A DNA stretch of 44,556 bases, from the NCBI GenBank assembly GCA_965371785.1, contig CBDUZS010000016.1, positions 1-44,556 on the forward strand. Reading direction: 5' to 3'. The notes under the pieces are model-generated. The model searched no databases. It was not told the DNA's origin and saw only the letters and a program-made list of their open reading frames with translations. The position numbers were made by a program, and so were the translations under genes. The stretch is from CBDUZS01 sp965371785 (GTDB lineage Bacteria > Fermentibacterota > Fermentibacteria > Fermentibacterales > JCC-6). Positions 1 through 8,202 of this stretch are shown piece by piece. The stretch's first letter is position 1. Each line of letters opens with the position of its first letter.

Positions 1-6
1 TACGGA

Positions 7-82
7 GCGGGAATAGCTCAGTTGGTAGAGCCCTACCTTGCCAAGGTAGCTGTCGCGGGTTCGAGTCCCGTTTCCCGCTCCA
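7..82 (+). tRNA. tRNA-Gly (anticodon GCC)
   Basis: A complete 76-nt cloverleaf can be folded. The 7-bp acceptor GCGGGAA pairs with TTCCCGC. The anticodon stem CTACC/GGTAG encloses loop TTGCCAA, giving anticodon GCC. The T arm contains TTCGAGT, and CCA is encoded. Its 3' end (71-82) is reused as a repeated core at four more places up to 10966, so the gene is the anchor of the accessory island. Confidence 0.97.
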
Positions 83-183
83 TAGTAAATAGGCGAACAG
101 AAAACTAATCCTATTCGCCTTTTGCTATCGTAACCCGGGGACGTCGATTGGGTGGTTTCCATGAATCTCGTTTCCCGCTCCAT
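71..183 (+). repeat. Left att-like repeat unit (tRNA 3' end, hairpin, second 3' end copy)
   Basis: The unit runs from the 13-bp core TTTCCCGCTCCAT inside the tRNA (71-83), through the hairpin and a conserved tail (GCTATCGTAAC, GGGACGTCG, TCCATG-ATCTCG), to a second core at 171-183. The same arrangement with nearly the same 100-bp spacing is found at 10855-10966, the other edge of the island. I read the cores as recombination scars or attachment sites; that role is inference. Confidence 0.75.
91..123 (+). terminator. Terminator of tRNA-Gly
   Basis: AGGCGAA (91-97) pairs with TTCGCCT (114-120) and is followed by a short T run. The same hairpin recurs, better conserved, at 5670-5704 and 10872-10906, each time just after a copy of the tRNA 3' end. 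Confidence 0.7.
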
Positions 184-207
184 TTCATATCTACGAATCG
201 AAACAGG

Positions 208-321
208 CTACTCCATTTCCCCATTGGACACGCGGTGGGAGTCGTACTCTCGCTCGTGCTCGACTACCATGCGAACCGCCCGTTCCCGGACCTCTGCTGA
301 GTATCTCATTCTTCGTGTCAT
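208..321 (-). pseudogene. IS3-family transposase OrfA, N-terminal fragment
   Basis: On the minus strand a 37-codon frame starts at 321, preceded by a GAGGATGG ribosome-binding site. It reads MTRRMRYSAEVRERAVRMV and then EHEREYDS, the typical opening of IS3-group OrfA helix-turn-helix proteins (normally about 90-100 residues). After roughly residue 28 the similarity ends and the frame stops at 208. An IS-end sequence lies just upstream at 345-371. Nothing of OrfB follows, so this is a stub left by deletion. Confidence 0.7.
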
Positions 322-344
322 GACCCCATCCTCTCAAGAAATAA

Positions 345-371
345 GGTCTCCGGCAATCCCGGGGCGGTTCA
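345..371 (-). repeat. IS3-type terminal inverted repeat (isolated)
   Basis: Read on the minus strand the sequence begins TGAACCGCCCCGGG, followed by ATTGCCGGAGACC. It nearly matches the IS end at 8203-8229. It lies 24 nt upstream of the OrfA stub start, where the left end of an IS3 element belongs. Confidence 0.65.
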
Positions 372-528
372 ATCTCACATGCAGACGGTCTCAATAATCC
401 ATTCATTCCCATTGACACACATTGGAAAGGTACTATACCGTTATTAGTTGCTTCATAAATCATCTTGAAAGATAAGGCGATCTTCGAAATCCTGGTAGTA
501 AGGATTTTCACAATGCGGTGGGAATCAA
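372..528. other. Leader of the C25 peptidase gene, no gene seen
   Basis: Between the IS remnant and the peptidase start at 529 I see no gene and no clear promoter. The in-frame stop TAA at 499 bounds the N-terminus of the peptidase frame. The purine-rich GGTGGGA at 517-523 may serve as its ribosome-binding site. Confidence 0.5.
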
Positions 529-3500
529 ATGATGTTATTTCTGTGTTTCATGATTACCGCAAATCCTGGTTCCATTCACACTACAGAAGCAGACAGTTCT
601 CTCGTTGCTTTTACAATTGACACTTCAGTTGATTATGACACTGTAACTTATGACAGTGAAGATTTCATAAGATTCACTCGCATACCGGTAACAACCAGAA
701 CCGGGTGGCCTGAAGTTCCGATGATAACCTGTATGGTTGCCATACCTGACAGCGTAGATCCAGTAACCAGTTGGGCTTTGCATGGGGAAAAGGAGTTCGA
801 TGTCGATCCTATCTATCCCGCTCCAAAGGACTCAGTTATCTACGTGAGAACTCCTGAGGTTATTGAGGTTTTCAAGCAGGATTCCACAGCCTATGCAAGC
901 GATACATGGTGGCCTGCCGAACAGGTCGATATTGTTGGTGACATGCGAATTTGCGATCAACGACTTCTTCTGTTACAGATATACCCCGTCAGTTTTCTTG
1001 CTTCCGAAGACAGGATGAGGGTGATATCGGGATTCAGCATAGCCGTTTCCTTTGACAGCACCGAGGCAGTATGGAGCGATGTGGGCCTGGGCTCCTTCCA
1101 GAGACTGATCGAGAATTCCCCGATAGTAGGGTATCATTCCGTTCCGAAGACATATGCTCCAGTTCCCACAGTTTTCAAGAATTTCGATCTTGTAGATGGT
1201 CCTTTGAGGGTACCGGATTATGTAATACTCACAGCAGACAGTCTTGAAACCGACTGGATCGACAGCCTTGCTTGGCATAGAGTTGAGATGAACCAGTTCG
1301 ATGTTGCCATAGTTACGACCGAAGAAGTCATGGACGAATTCGGTGGCCAGGCTCTGGTGATTACTGATGAGATAATCAGGGATTTCACGGAGGCAATGTG
1401 GGCCTGGGGAGACGGCAGCATCAAACCTTCATACCTCCTTCTCGTTGGAGACCATGAAGACGATGAATTCGGCGACCAGGGCTGGTTTCTGCCTACCCAC
1501 GAACATGGAGTTACCTTTCAGGGAAATGATGAGTGGTATGTCTACTTCGATAGTTTCCCAATTCCAGATAACGATTTTCCAGATATGATGGTGGGGCGGT
1601 TGAGCGTGAAGGGTGCAGATACCCTTGATCTCATGATCGAGAACTTCATCGAGATGGAACAACCCATTACGAGTACTCCGCTGATCGATAACCGCAGAAG
1701 GATTGTCCGACTTGCTGGTACCGGTGATGAAGACCGCATAACTCACATCCAGTACTACGAGAATTGGGAGCCCTCAAGGGAGTGGACGCTAAATTTCTGC
1801 GACTGGCTGGATTACGACTACTCCACAACTTATTGTGGAGATGGTCGTGATTGGACCTTTCAGGACAGCAGCTATCTCAGCAGCTATGACTGGGTAAACT
1901 ACAGTAACGATGAATTCTCAGATGGTGCAGGAGTATTGTTCTACAGCAATCACGGTGATCTTCACATGTTCGGCGCCGGGTTGGAATGGGATTCAACCTA
2001 CTGCGCTGATTACAAGGGAGCAAATGACAGCACGTTCAACTGCCTGATGGCTAGAGATCTGGACCCAACCGAGAATCATCAACCACCATTCGTCCTGATG
2101 CTCTGCTGCAGTGCGGGAACATTCAACCACACTTTCTATGAGCATGAAAACCGTCTTCAATGGCCTATGCTGTGTTTCCAAGATAGGCCGGACACACCTA
2201 TATACGATTTCACCACAGATTGTGCAGCCGAAGCAGTGCTGAAGAATACGGATTGCCCGGTCTCAGGTGTATTCTGTGGATCCCTTACATCACCTCCACC
2301 TTGTTATCAACTCTACGGTGAAGGCATTATCGAATCTATTTACCGATTCGGGCAAAGTAGACTAGGCGAGTCAATCGCGGGGGCGAGGTTACGGTTTGCG
2401 GAGTTTTTCATAGGGTATAACTTCCTTGGGCAATTCAATCTGCTGGGTGATCCCGCCCTTGATATCGGAGACCGGGCAAGGTATCCCGATCAGTGTGATC
2501 TTGTCATAGCTCCGGGAGATATCTACGCCAGCAACTATCCAAGAGAGACAGCAACAGGATTCGAAGAGGATGTCTCAGTAACAGTCAGAAACAACGGGGG
2601 CAGCTCATCAGGGGAATTCACAGTCAGGCTGACAGTTTCCCAGGGAATGAATCAGACGATAGTAAATTATCCCTGTGATGGGCTTCTTCCCGGTGAAGAA
2701 CAGTCCTACGATCTTGACTGGTACGCTGCCTGGTTCACTCCTCCTGGTGAGATAACCATCGCTGCCGTGGCTGATCCAGCAGAAGAGTGCGATGACTCGT
2801 GGACACCCAACAATAGCGCTAGGATCAACCAGACACTCTTCGATATCTATCCTTTAGACGAAGGATGGCCGATCTGCCTGGTGGGGATTGTCGATCAACC
2901 ACCTCTCCTCGTCAATCTGGATGTTGAAGCGAACCTTGAGGTCGTGACACTCTCAGGTACATTCCTCGAAGCCCACGAACATGACGGCGAGTTCATATGG
3001 CGGAATGAAACCTGTCCTTTGGATTATTCCATCAGCCCCCTGGCAGCTGATCTTGACGATGATGGAACCGTAGAAATCATCGCAATGAGTTCGGATGGCA
3101 TCTGTGTTTTCAACAACCTGGGTGAATGCATATATGAAGAAGATCAATTATACATTAATGCACCTTCTGTTGCTGACATGCATCAGCGTACCGGTCTTGA
3201 AATGGTTGTAGCTAGCAGGGATACGCTCTTTCTGTACTCATGGGATTCCGTTGAGGAGGAATTCGACTCACTGGACGCCAAGATCTTCACCTTCGATGAG
3301 CAACCTTTCTCACAAGCTTTAGTTTGCAGCGATCTTACCGGAGACGGCTACTGCGAGACAGTGTATTACTGTTCCTGGATGGATATTACTGTCCCCCCAG
3401 ATTCCTCCTTCTATTCACTGGTCGTTTATAACTGGCAGGGAAGTTCTACACTGTCCGAACGGACTTGGAAGATAGATCCCGATATTTTGCTTCTAATATC

Positions 3501-4149
3501 GGTTCCCTGTGCTGGAATGCTGGCAGATACGGCAGAGATTGGCTTCCCGTTGTATTCTTATGACTATCAACGCACTGACCCAGCCGAGCTGATTGACCCA
3601 CTTTCCAGTATTACATCACCGGTGTCATGTGAAAGAGGCTCAGCATCTTCCGATGGTGTCATCTTCGGACTCTTTGCGGACTGGAAAACCGCTACAACCG
3701 GTCTGGATGCTTTCATCGTTCCAGCGGAGAACCAGTGTCTGGCATGGGATGAGGATGGAGATCGATTCTCGAATTATTGGCCTGTGAATTACAGCGGCGG
3801 TACATACTCGGTAGATGGAATCAGCCCTCCTGCGCTTGGTAACCTTGATAATGAGGGTTTCGATGACATTCTGTCATCAACCATGAAGGACGATAACGGT
3901 ATGGTTCTTGGCTTAGACTCAGATGGTGCTCCCATTTCCAGCGGGGATTTCCCGTTTACGTTACCAGAAAACGTGAATGCCTGCAGCGGCTTCTCCATTG
4001 CGGATATCGATCGGGATGGTCAGGTGGAAATCGTTTTCGGAACCAGTGATGGACTTCTTCACGTCTGGGAGTTCGGATCGTGTTCCACTGGATATGCTCC
4101 CTGGCCGCAGCACAGGCATGATTCAGGAAGGTCTGGTGTTCTGGATTGA
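529..4149 (+). CDS. Gingipain-like C25 family cysteine peptidase, secreted, multidomain
   Basis: A 1206-residue protein. A short hydrophobic N-terminus (MMLFLCFMITA) without a basic n-region is followed by a propeptide-like beta-rich region to about residue 210. The Peptidase_C25 catalytic domain spans about 220-660. It carries a His in YSNHGD (His475), a Cys in CCSAGTF (Cys527, matching the family Cys-x-x-Gly-x-Phe) and the late GDPALDIGD signature. A CARDB-like Ig domain covers about 690-780. FG-GAP/VCBS-like repeats with DLDDDGTVEI, DLTGDGYCE and DIDRDGQVEI run to the C-terminus. C25 enzymes are exported endopeptidases, often of FCB bacteria. The gene is the first cargo of island unit 1, and its last codons overlap the TTG start of the next gene. 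Its own end lacks a recognisable sorting domain, which the downstream protein has. The weak signal peptide suggests the true N-terminus may have been altered. Confidence 0.85.
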   Translation: MMLFLCFMITANPGSIHTTEADSSLVAFTIDTSVDYDTVTYDSEDFIRFTRIPVTTRTGWPEVPMITCMVAIPDSVDPVTSWALHGEKEFDVDPIYPAPKDSVIYVRTPEVIEVFKQDSTAYASDTWWPAEQVDIVGDMRICDQRLLLLQIYPVSFLASEDRMRVISGFSIAVSFDSTEAVWSDVGLGSFQRLIENSPIVGYHSVPKTYAPVPTVFKNFDLVDGPLRVPDYVILTADSLETDWIDSLAWHRVEMNQFDVAIVTTEEVMDEFGGQALVITDEIIRDFTEAMWAWGDGSIKPSYLLLVGDHEDDEFGDQGWFLPTHEHGVTFQGNDEWYVYFDSFPIPDNDFPDMMVGRLSVKGADTLDLMIENFIEMEQPITSTPLIDNRRRIVRLAGTGDEDRITHIQYYENWEPSREWTLNFCDWLDYDYSTTYCGDGRDWTFQDSSYLSSYDWVNYSNDEFSDGAGVLFYSNHGDLHMFGAGLEWDSTYCADYKGANDSTFNCLMARDLDPTENHQPPFVLMLCCSAGTFNHTFYEHENRLQWPMLCFQDRPDTPIYDFTTDCAAEAVLKNTDCPVSGVFCGSLTSPPPCYQLYGEGIIESIYRFGQSRLGESIAGARLRFAEFFIGYNFLGQFNLLGDPALDIGDRARYPDQCDLVIAPGDIYASNYPRETATGFEEDVSVTVRNNGGSSSGEFTVRLTVSQGMNQTIVNYPCDGLLPGEEQSYDLDWYAAWFTPPGEITIAAVADPAEECDDSWTPNNSARINQTLFDIYPLDEGWPICLVGIVDQPPLLVNLDVEANLEVVTLSGTFLEAHEHDGEFIWRNETCPLDYSISPLAADLDDDGTVEIIAMSSDGICVFNNLGECIYEEDQLYINAPSVADMHQRTGLEMVVASRDTLFLYSWDSVEEEFDSLDAKIFTFDEQPFSQALVCSDLTGDGYCETVYYCSWMDITVPPDSSFYSLVVYNWQGSSTLSERTWKIDPDILLLISVPCAGMLADTAEIGFPLYSYDYQRTDPAELIDPLSSITSPVSCERGSASSDGVIFGLFADWKTATTGLDAFIVPAENQCLAWDEDGDRFSNYWPVNYSGGTYSVDGISPPALGNLDNEGFDDILSSTMKDDNGMVLGLDSDGAPISSGDFPFTLPENVNACSGFSIADIDRDGQVEIVFGTSDGLLHVWEFGSCSTGYAPWPQHRHDSGRSGVLD

Positions 4150-5582
4150 TTGCTCAGGTTCTCTGGTTTGTGCTTGGTGTTACGGTAGCTCCGGGTTGGA
4201 GTGACCCTATTGCCATAACCGAGGAGCCGAACAGCTCAACATATCCGCAGTATATATGCCAGGATGATCAAGGAAGATTTCATCTTGTCTGGGAAGAGTA
4301 CCAATGCATTAAACGCATTGGTTACAAGGTTTTCCTGCTAGATGGTGCAACAGTTGTACCTGATACGATGATTTCAAATGATCAACACAGCTCGATCTTG
4401 ACTACAACCGAATCCAACGATAGCCTGTTCGCCTTCTGGCGGGATTTCAGCCCTGCCTATTACTGTATCAGAAGCCTAGATGACGGCAGCGAGATTACGC
4501 CACCTACTTACTTGTTATCTGAATCAACCCTCTATCCTGATATCCTTGCCTTTCCAGATTCTCTGGGGAGACTTCACACACTGCGTGTTATTGGACTGGA
4601 CATCTACTACGCTGTGTGGATTCCTACAGCAGATGCAGGATTTACTGAGGAATACGGCTGGTTCATTCCCGATGCGATAATCCGCAGTCAGATACTGGTG
4701 GATGGAGACCGGGTTCACATTGTGAAGTGGGACAGCCTGTATCAGGATACCGATTACCTGCAGTACGATCTACAGGGCAATCTGGTTGTTCCTGCAATAG
4801 ACATCATCGATGATGGTGTTATTTGCTACGCACGTCCATCAATTGCATTAGACAATGACAGAAACCTCTTGATTCTTGATGAGGTTGCTTACCAATCTCA
4901 ATTCAGAATGGCTCTCTGGAAAGTGGACGGTGAGACCGGAGAGCTTCTCATTAACATGAAGACACTTGTCCTGGAAATCGGTCCGGAAATGAGTCTCCAC
5001 GGTCAGTTCGATCTGTTGCCCCTTCCTGGTGGAGAACAATTCTACATGATCTGGATTGCCGGTAGTAACTATAAGATGCTCGACTATGCTGTGATCGATG
5101 CAGCGGGTGATTTCATTGTTGAACCTGTGATTGCCTACGATCATCGTGATGAAGATCCGGAGCAATTACTACAACCAGATGGTGTGGTAGATTCAGAGGG
5201 CAATCTCTATGTCATCTACAGTCAAATAGAGGATGAGCCCATATTCGGAGGCTACCCGACCTTCGGCTGGTTCGACCACAACTGGTTGGGGATAGAGAAT
5301 GAATCTACAATAGTTGAACCTTCCAGTTTCATCATGAACCTCTCCTCGAATCCCTTCACTGACTTCCTGTCTATTGAAGTCGCTGGCTCATCACAGGTGC
5401 AGGAGCTACTGGTCTACGACATCACAGGCAGGCAGGTGATATCGCTCGGATCTCCAGATGGAAATTTCTTCCTCTGGGATGGGAGTGATGACGAGGGTAA
5501 TCAGCTCCCGTCGGGAGCATATGTCATTCGAGCAGAAACCCCAGGATCTATCGCAATTGTAAAAGTTGTGAGGCTGAACTAG
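4146..5582 (+). CDS. Secreted beta-propeller-like protein with C-terminal sorting/FlgD-like domain
   Basis: A 478-residue protein starting with TTG inside the stop of the peptidase gene (TTGA overlap), so translational coupling is likely. The N-terminus MIAQVLWFVLGVTVAPGWS resembles a short signal peptide. Residues about 20-380 hold repeated WD/BNR-like beta strands (QDDQGRFHLVWEE, DSLGRLHTL, DSEGNLYVIYS) that suggest a propeller. The last 80 residues have the type-A sorting/FlgD-Ig pattern: NPFTDFLSIEV, then LLVYDITGRQV, WDGSDDEGNQLPSGAYVIR and a basic KVVRLN end. In FCB bacteria such tails direct proteins to type IX-like secretion; whether that machinery exists here cannot be seen. No catalytic residues were recognised. 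It may bind or anchor the neighbouring peptidase, which is inference from coupling only. Confidence 0.75.
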   Translation: MIAQVLWFVLGVTVAPGWSDPIAITEEPNSSTYPQYICQDDQGRFHLVWEEYQCIKRIGYKVFLLDGATVVPDTMISNDQHSSILTTTESNDSLFAFWRDFSPAYYCIRSLDDGSEITPPTYLLSESTLYPDILAFPDSLGRLHTLRVIGLDIYYAVWIPTADAGFTEEYGWFIPDAIIRSQILVDGDRVHIVKWDSLYQDTDYLQYDLQGNLVVPAIDIIDDGVICYARPSIALDNDRNLLILDEVAYQSQFRMALWKVDGETGELLINMKTLVLEIGPEMSLHGQFDLLPLPGGEQFYMIWIAGSNYKMLDYAVIDAAGDFIVEPVIAYDHRDEDPEQLLQPDGVVDSEGNLYVIYSQIEDEPIFGGYPTFGWFDHNWLGIENESTIVEPSSFIMNLSSNPFTDFLSIEVAGSSQVQELLVYDITGRQVISLGSPDGNFFLWDGSDDEGNQLPSGAYVIRAETPGSIAIVKVVRLN

Positions 5583-5611
5583 CTGCAGGCAACCTCTATA
5601 CAACCCGCTAG

Positions 5612-5730
5612 TCCCTGTAACCAGGACGTAATGGGGTTCAAACGGCTGAGCATTTCCCGCTCCATATCTAAAAGGCGAACAGGTCTTCATCCTGTTCGCC
5701 TTTTGCTATCGTAACGCGGGGACGTCGGTT
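5612..5730 (+). repeat. Middle junction: shared right-end block, 13-bp core and hairpin
   Basis: The block CCTGTAACCAGGA..TTCAAACGGCTGAGC (5613-5651) precedes core copy 3 (5653-5665), followed by the hairpin and the tail GCTATCGTAAC..GGGACGTCGG. The same series recurs at 10815-10930. After 5728 the sequence diverges from the other copies. This fits the boundary between two tandemly inserted units. Confidence 0.7.
5670..5704 (+). terminator. Perfect 14-bp hairpin terminator at middle junction
   Basis: AAAAGGCGAACAGG pairs fully with CCTGTTCGCCTTTT around the 7-nt loop TCTTCAT and ends in a T run. It would stop transcription from the secreted-protein pair, and by its A-rich left arm it could also work for the minus strand. 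Confidence 0.8.
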
Positions 5731-5812
5731 ACCTGCATGTTGATGCTACTCATGTATCATCAACTCCTACTTCATATTGCGAAGAATCAAAGCGAATTGA
5801 GGTGATCTATTC

Positions 5813-6478
5813 GTGAAACGAGCCATCGGCTACTGCCGTGTCAGCACTGGATCTCAGGTAGAGAACGGCGTCAGCCTTGCTGCTCAGAGAGCTCGGATTG
5901 TGTCGAGGGCAGATGCCCAGGGCTTCCGACTCATACGAGTTCTGGAGGATGCCGGGATCTCAGGAAAGTCAACCGAAAACAGAGAAGGTCTTCTTGAAGC
6001 GATAGATCTTGCCTGCCACGAAAAAGCTGCTCTCGTTGTCTACTCGCTCTCAAGGATGTCACGAAGCACGAAAGACACCATCTCGCTGGCTGAGAAGCTG
6101 GGAAAGGCGGGTGCTGATCTAGTAAGCCTTTCTGAGGATATCAACACAACGACCGCAACCGGGAAAATGATCTTCCGCCTTCTGGCAGTCCTGAATGAAT
6201 TTGAGCGTGATCAGATATCTGAGCGAATCCGAATGGCTCTTGCTCACAAGAAGGAGCAAGGCTTAGTTTGCGGACAGGTGCAATTTGGCAAGAGTCGTGA
6301 CGGTGATCGGCTTGTTAATGATCAGGAGGAGCAGAAAGTTCTGCAAATGCTCAGACGTTGGAGAGAGAAGGATTGGAGCCTCCGGAAGATCTCAGAAGAG
6401 CTCAACAAACGATGTATCAGCGCGAAGAAGGGCGGGAAGTGGTATCCGACCGGAGTGGCCTCAGTGTTGAAGGATTAG
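5813..6478 (+). CDS. Serine recombinase (resolvase/invertase family)
   Basis: A 221-residue protein with GTG start and GAGGTGAT ribosome-binding site. The catalytic domain spans residues 1-140. The N-terminus has YCRVSTGSQ with nucleophile Ser11, followed by LEDAGISGKS, the YSLSRMSRST arginine motif, and the LNEFERDQISERI long helix. The C-terminal 60 residues form a Recombinase-type helix-turn-helix region (SLRKISEELNKR.. with a GVASVLKD end). The size is between a resolvase and a large phage integrase. The family breaks and rejoins DNA through a 5'-phosphoserine intermediate. The gene lies about 85 bp right of the middle junction, at the left end of unit 2, where an element's own recombinase is expected. 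It is the only intact mobility gene in the island. Confidence 0.93.
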   Translation: MKRAIGYCRVSTGSQVENGVSLAAQRARIVSRADAQGFRLIRVLEDAGISGKSTENREGLLEAIDLACHEKAALVVYSLSRMSRSTKDTISLAEKLGKAGADLVSLSEDINTTTATGKMIFRLLAVLNEFERDQISERIRMALAHKKEQGLVCGQVQFGKSRDGDRLVNDQEEQKVLQMLRRWREKDWSLRKISEELNKRCISAKKGGKWYPTGVASVLKD

Positions 6479-6571
6479 GGGCGGCAGCAACGGTCGCCCC
6501 AGTGATTGACTTAAGCTACGAAGACGGACATCCTCTGTTTTACCAAGTACTATCTGATTAAAGGAGATAGG

Positions 6572-6811
6572 ATGAGCACTGATACTGAAACAGGAATGTA
6601 CCGCGACACAGAAACTTGGAGTCCTTTCAAAGGATGTTTTTTTGACTGCACATACTGTGAACCGAGTTTTAAAAGACAGTCAAAGAGGCAGGAATGCCCT
6701 GAATGTAAGGCCTATGTTCCTCATTATCATCCTGAGAGACTAACGCCTATCCCGAGTAAGAAGATTGTGTTTGCCTGTGGCCTGGGAGTGCGGCGGAAAA
6801 CCGGCCCGTGA
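6572..6811 (+). pseudogene. Radical-SAM-type cysteine protein, 3'-truncated
   Basis: The first 70 residues read like the start of a phage or element radical-SAM family protein: ETWSPFKGCFFDCTYC with the CxxxCxxC cluster, then CPECKAYVPHYHPERL and IPSKKIVFACG. At that point family proteins continue for some 150 or more residues. Here the sequence turns into GLGVRRKTGP and stops at 6811, overlapping the 3' end of the opposite-strand gene. The start ATG at 6572 follows AAGGAGATAGG, a strong ribosome-binding site. I read it as a gene cut off by the insertion or rearrangement that brought in the next gene. A functional 79-residue product is possible but unlikely. Confidence 0.65.
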
Positions 6812-8098
6812 ACCATCCTGCTCGGTATTGATTCCCGGTTTGTTCTCTTCTGCAAAGGCAACTATCCTATGAAGGGCCAGCAGAAGAAGAAGGTTTGATG
6901 CGAAAAGCATTCCCACTTCGCTGTATACACTCAGGCTCGAAAACAGGTTCAGGACGAGAACACTCGAGAAAACCACCGACAGGCAGATCAATCCTGTCAG
7001 GAGCATGAAATACCTCTTCCCGTAACGCGCTGATCTGATCTGCAGGTACAATGCTGCCTGGCAGAAGGGAAGGAATACAAAATAATGAGGCCATGAGGTG
7101 GGAAGGACAAACGGTACAGAGAGAAATAGCGTTATCATGGAGAGTACAGCCTCACCGTGGATGCACTTCCTCATGATCAGCCCTATCAGCCTGATATTGA
7201 ACAGGAGTACAATCAATCCGGAAACTCTTGTCAGCAGATACGAAAAATTCGACATACAAATACCGAGCATACCGGACAGCCGGAACAGGACATTTGAAAT
7301 GTACTGGGAACTTATCTCCTGTTTGACCCAGGGTGCATAGAACATCGCGCCGATGGAAGCCCTGTGAAATCGAACCCAGCCCTCCGGTCCCAGGATCACT
7401 GCCGGAAGGATGCAGAACAGACCGAGTATCGTGCCTGCGTAAGCAACGAGAAACCTGTAATCACGCTTCAGGAGAAAATAGACGAGGAATAGAGCCGGAT
7501 AGAAGTTAATGGAGGTTGCAAGGGCGAGTACAAAACCTGCGTATACTCGTCTCTTCTCCCTGTACAGGTGGAAGGTCAGGAGAATGAGACAAGTGGAGAA
7601 GATACTGACCTGACCCCAACTGAAATTATCGAGGAGCGGTATGGAAGTCAGGAAGAGAAGCAGGTACAGCGCCATCTTGTGCGCCACGATTTTCAGAAGC
7701 TTGAGAAATGACAGGTACCAGAGCAGAATGATCAGTGCAACCTGAAATATGCCCCAGCAGATTACGGCCGTTCCTGCAGGGAGAGCCCCGAACGGGACCA
7801 GGAACAGCGCGAATATGGCCGGATAGAAATAGCCGAAAACAGGCAGCTTGCTGCTCAGAATAGCCCTGCCCATTGGATAGTAGTGGGCAGTGAAATCGGT
7901 GAAGATCCCATCATTTGTTGCCGTGACGAATTCGCTTATTGTCCTCCACTGCAGCCAGTAATACAGCAATACAAGACACATGACCAGAATGCACGAAACG
8001 ACTGTCGCAGCCCTGTATCTGGATGTCCATTCGGTGTAACAGCGGAGCACTCTGGCATGAATACCCGGTTTTCTCTGCCCGAACCTATCGCGCTTCAT
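6740..8098 (-). CDS. GT87/DUF2029-like polyprenyl-phosphate-dependent glycosyltransferase, integral membrane
   Basis: A 452-residue protein with about ten hydrophobic segments. The first membrane helix is at about 30-50, followed by an acidic extracytoplasmic loop with TDFTAHYYPMGRAIL, typical of DUF2029/GT87 mannosyltransferase-like enzymes (Asp in the first loop, YP-PAIFALFLVPFG after it). SWGQVSIFSTCLILL and WPHYFVFLPF are other family-like stretches. Such enzymes move a sugar from a lipid-linked donor on the outer face of the membrane. Donor and acceptor are unknown. It is the only intact minus-strand gene of the island. The last 25-30 residues are hydrophilic and overlap the truncated gene at 6572-6811, so the natural C-terminus may be altered. 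Confidence 0.78.
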   Translation of the reverse strand: MKRDRFGQRKPGIHARVLRCYTEWTSRYRAATVVSCILVMCLVLLYYWLQWRTISEFVTATNDGIFTDFTAHYYPMGRAILSSKLPVFGYFYPAIFALFLVPFGALPAGTAVICWGIFQVALIILLWYLSFLKLLKIVAHKMALYLLLFLTSIPLLDNFSWGQVSIFSTCLILLTFHLYREKRRVYAGFVLALATSINFYPALFLVYFLLKRDYRFLVAYAGTILGLFCILPAVILGPEGWVRFHRASIGAMFYAPWVKQEISSQYISNVLFRLSGMLGICMSNFSYLLTRVSGLIVLLFNIRLIGLIMRKCIHGEAVLSMITLFLSVPFVLPTSWPHYFVFLPFCQAALYLQIRSARYGKRYFMLLTGLICLSVVFSSVLVLNLFSSLSVYSEVGMLFASNLLLLLALHRIVAFAEENKPGINTEQDGSRAGFPPHSQATGKHNLLTRDRR

Positions 8099-8202
8099 AA
8101 TTCACCTGCGGGTACCTACCGAAAGCGAAGTTCATATGATGAGAAATAACCTGATTGAGTGGTGCCGCACTTGTCATTCCGACTCAGAGTCCTGACTTGG
8201 TG

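Noticed and set aside
191..511. 106-residue minus-strand frame across the island left edge
   Set aside because: It runs through the IS end and the OrfA stub in a different frame from the recognisable OrfA peptide; its sequence resembles nothing and it crosses non-coding junctions.
5590..5664. A second, degenerate tRNA ending at core copy 3
   Set aside because: TCCCTG..CCAGGA and GGTTCAAA recall tRNA arms, but no cloverleaf with paired acceptor can be formed upstream of the core.
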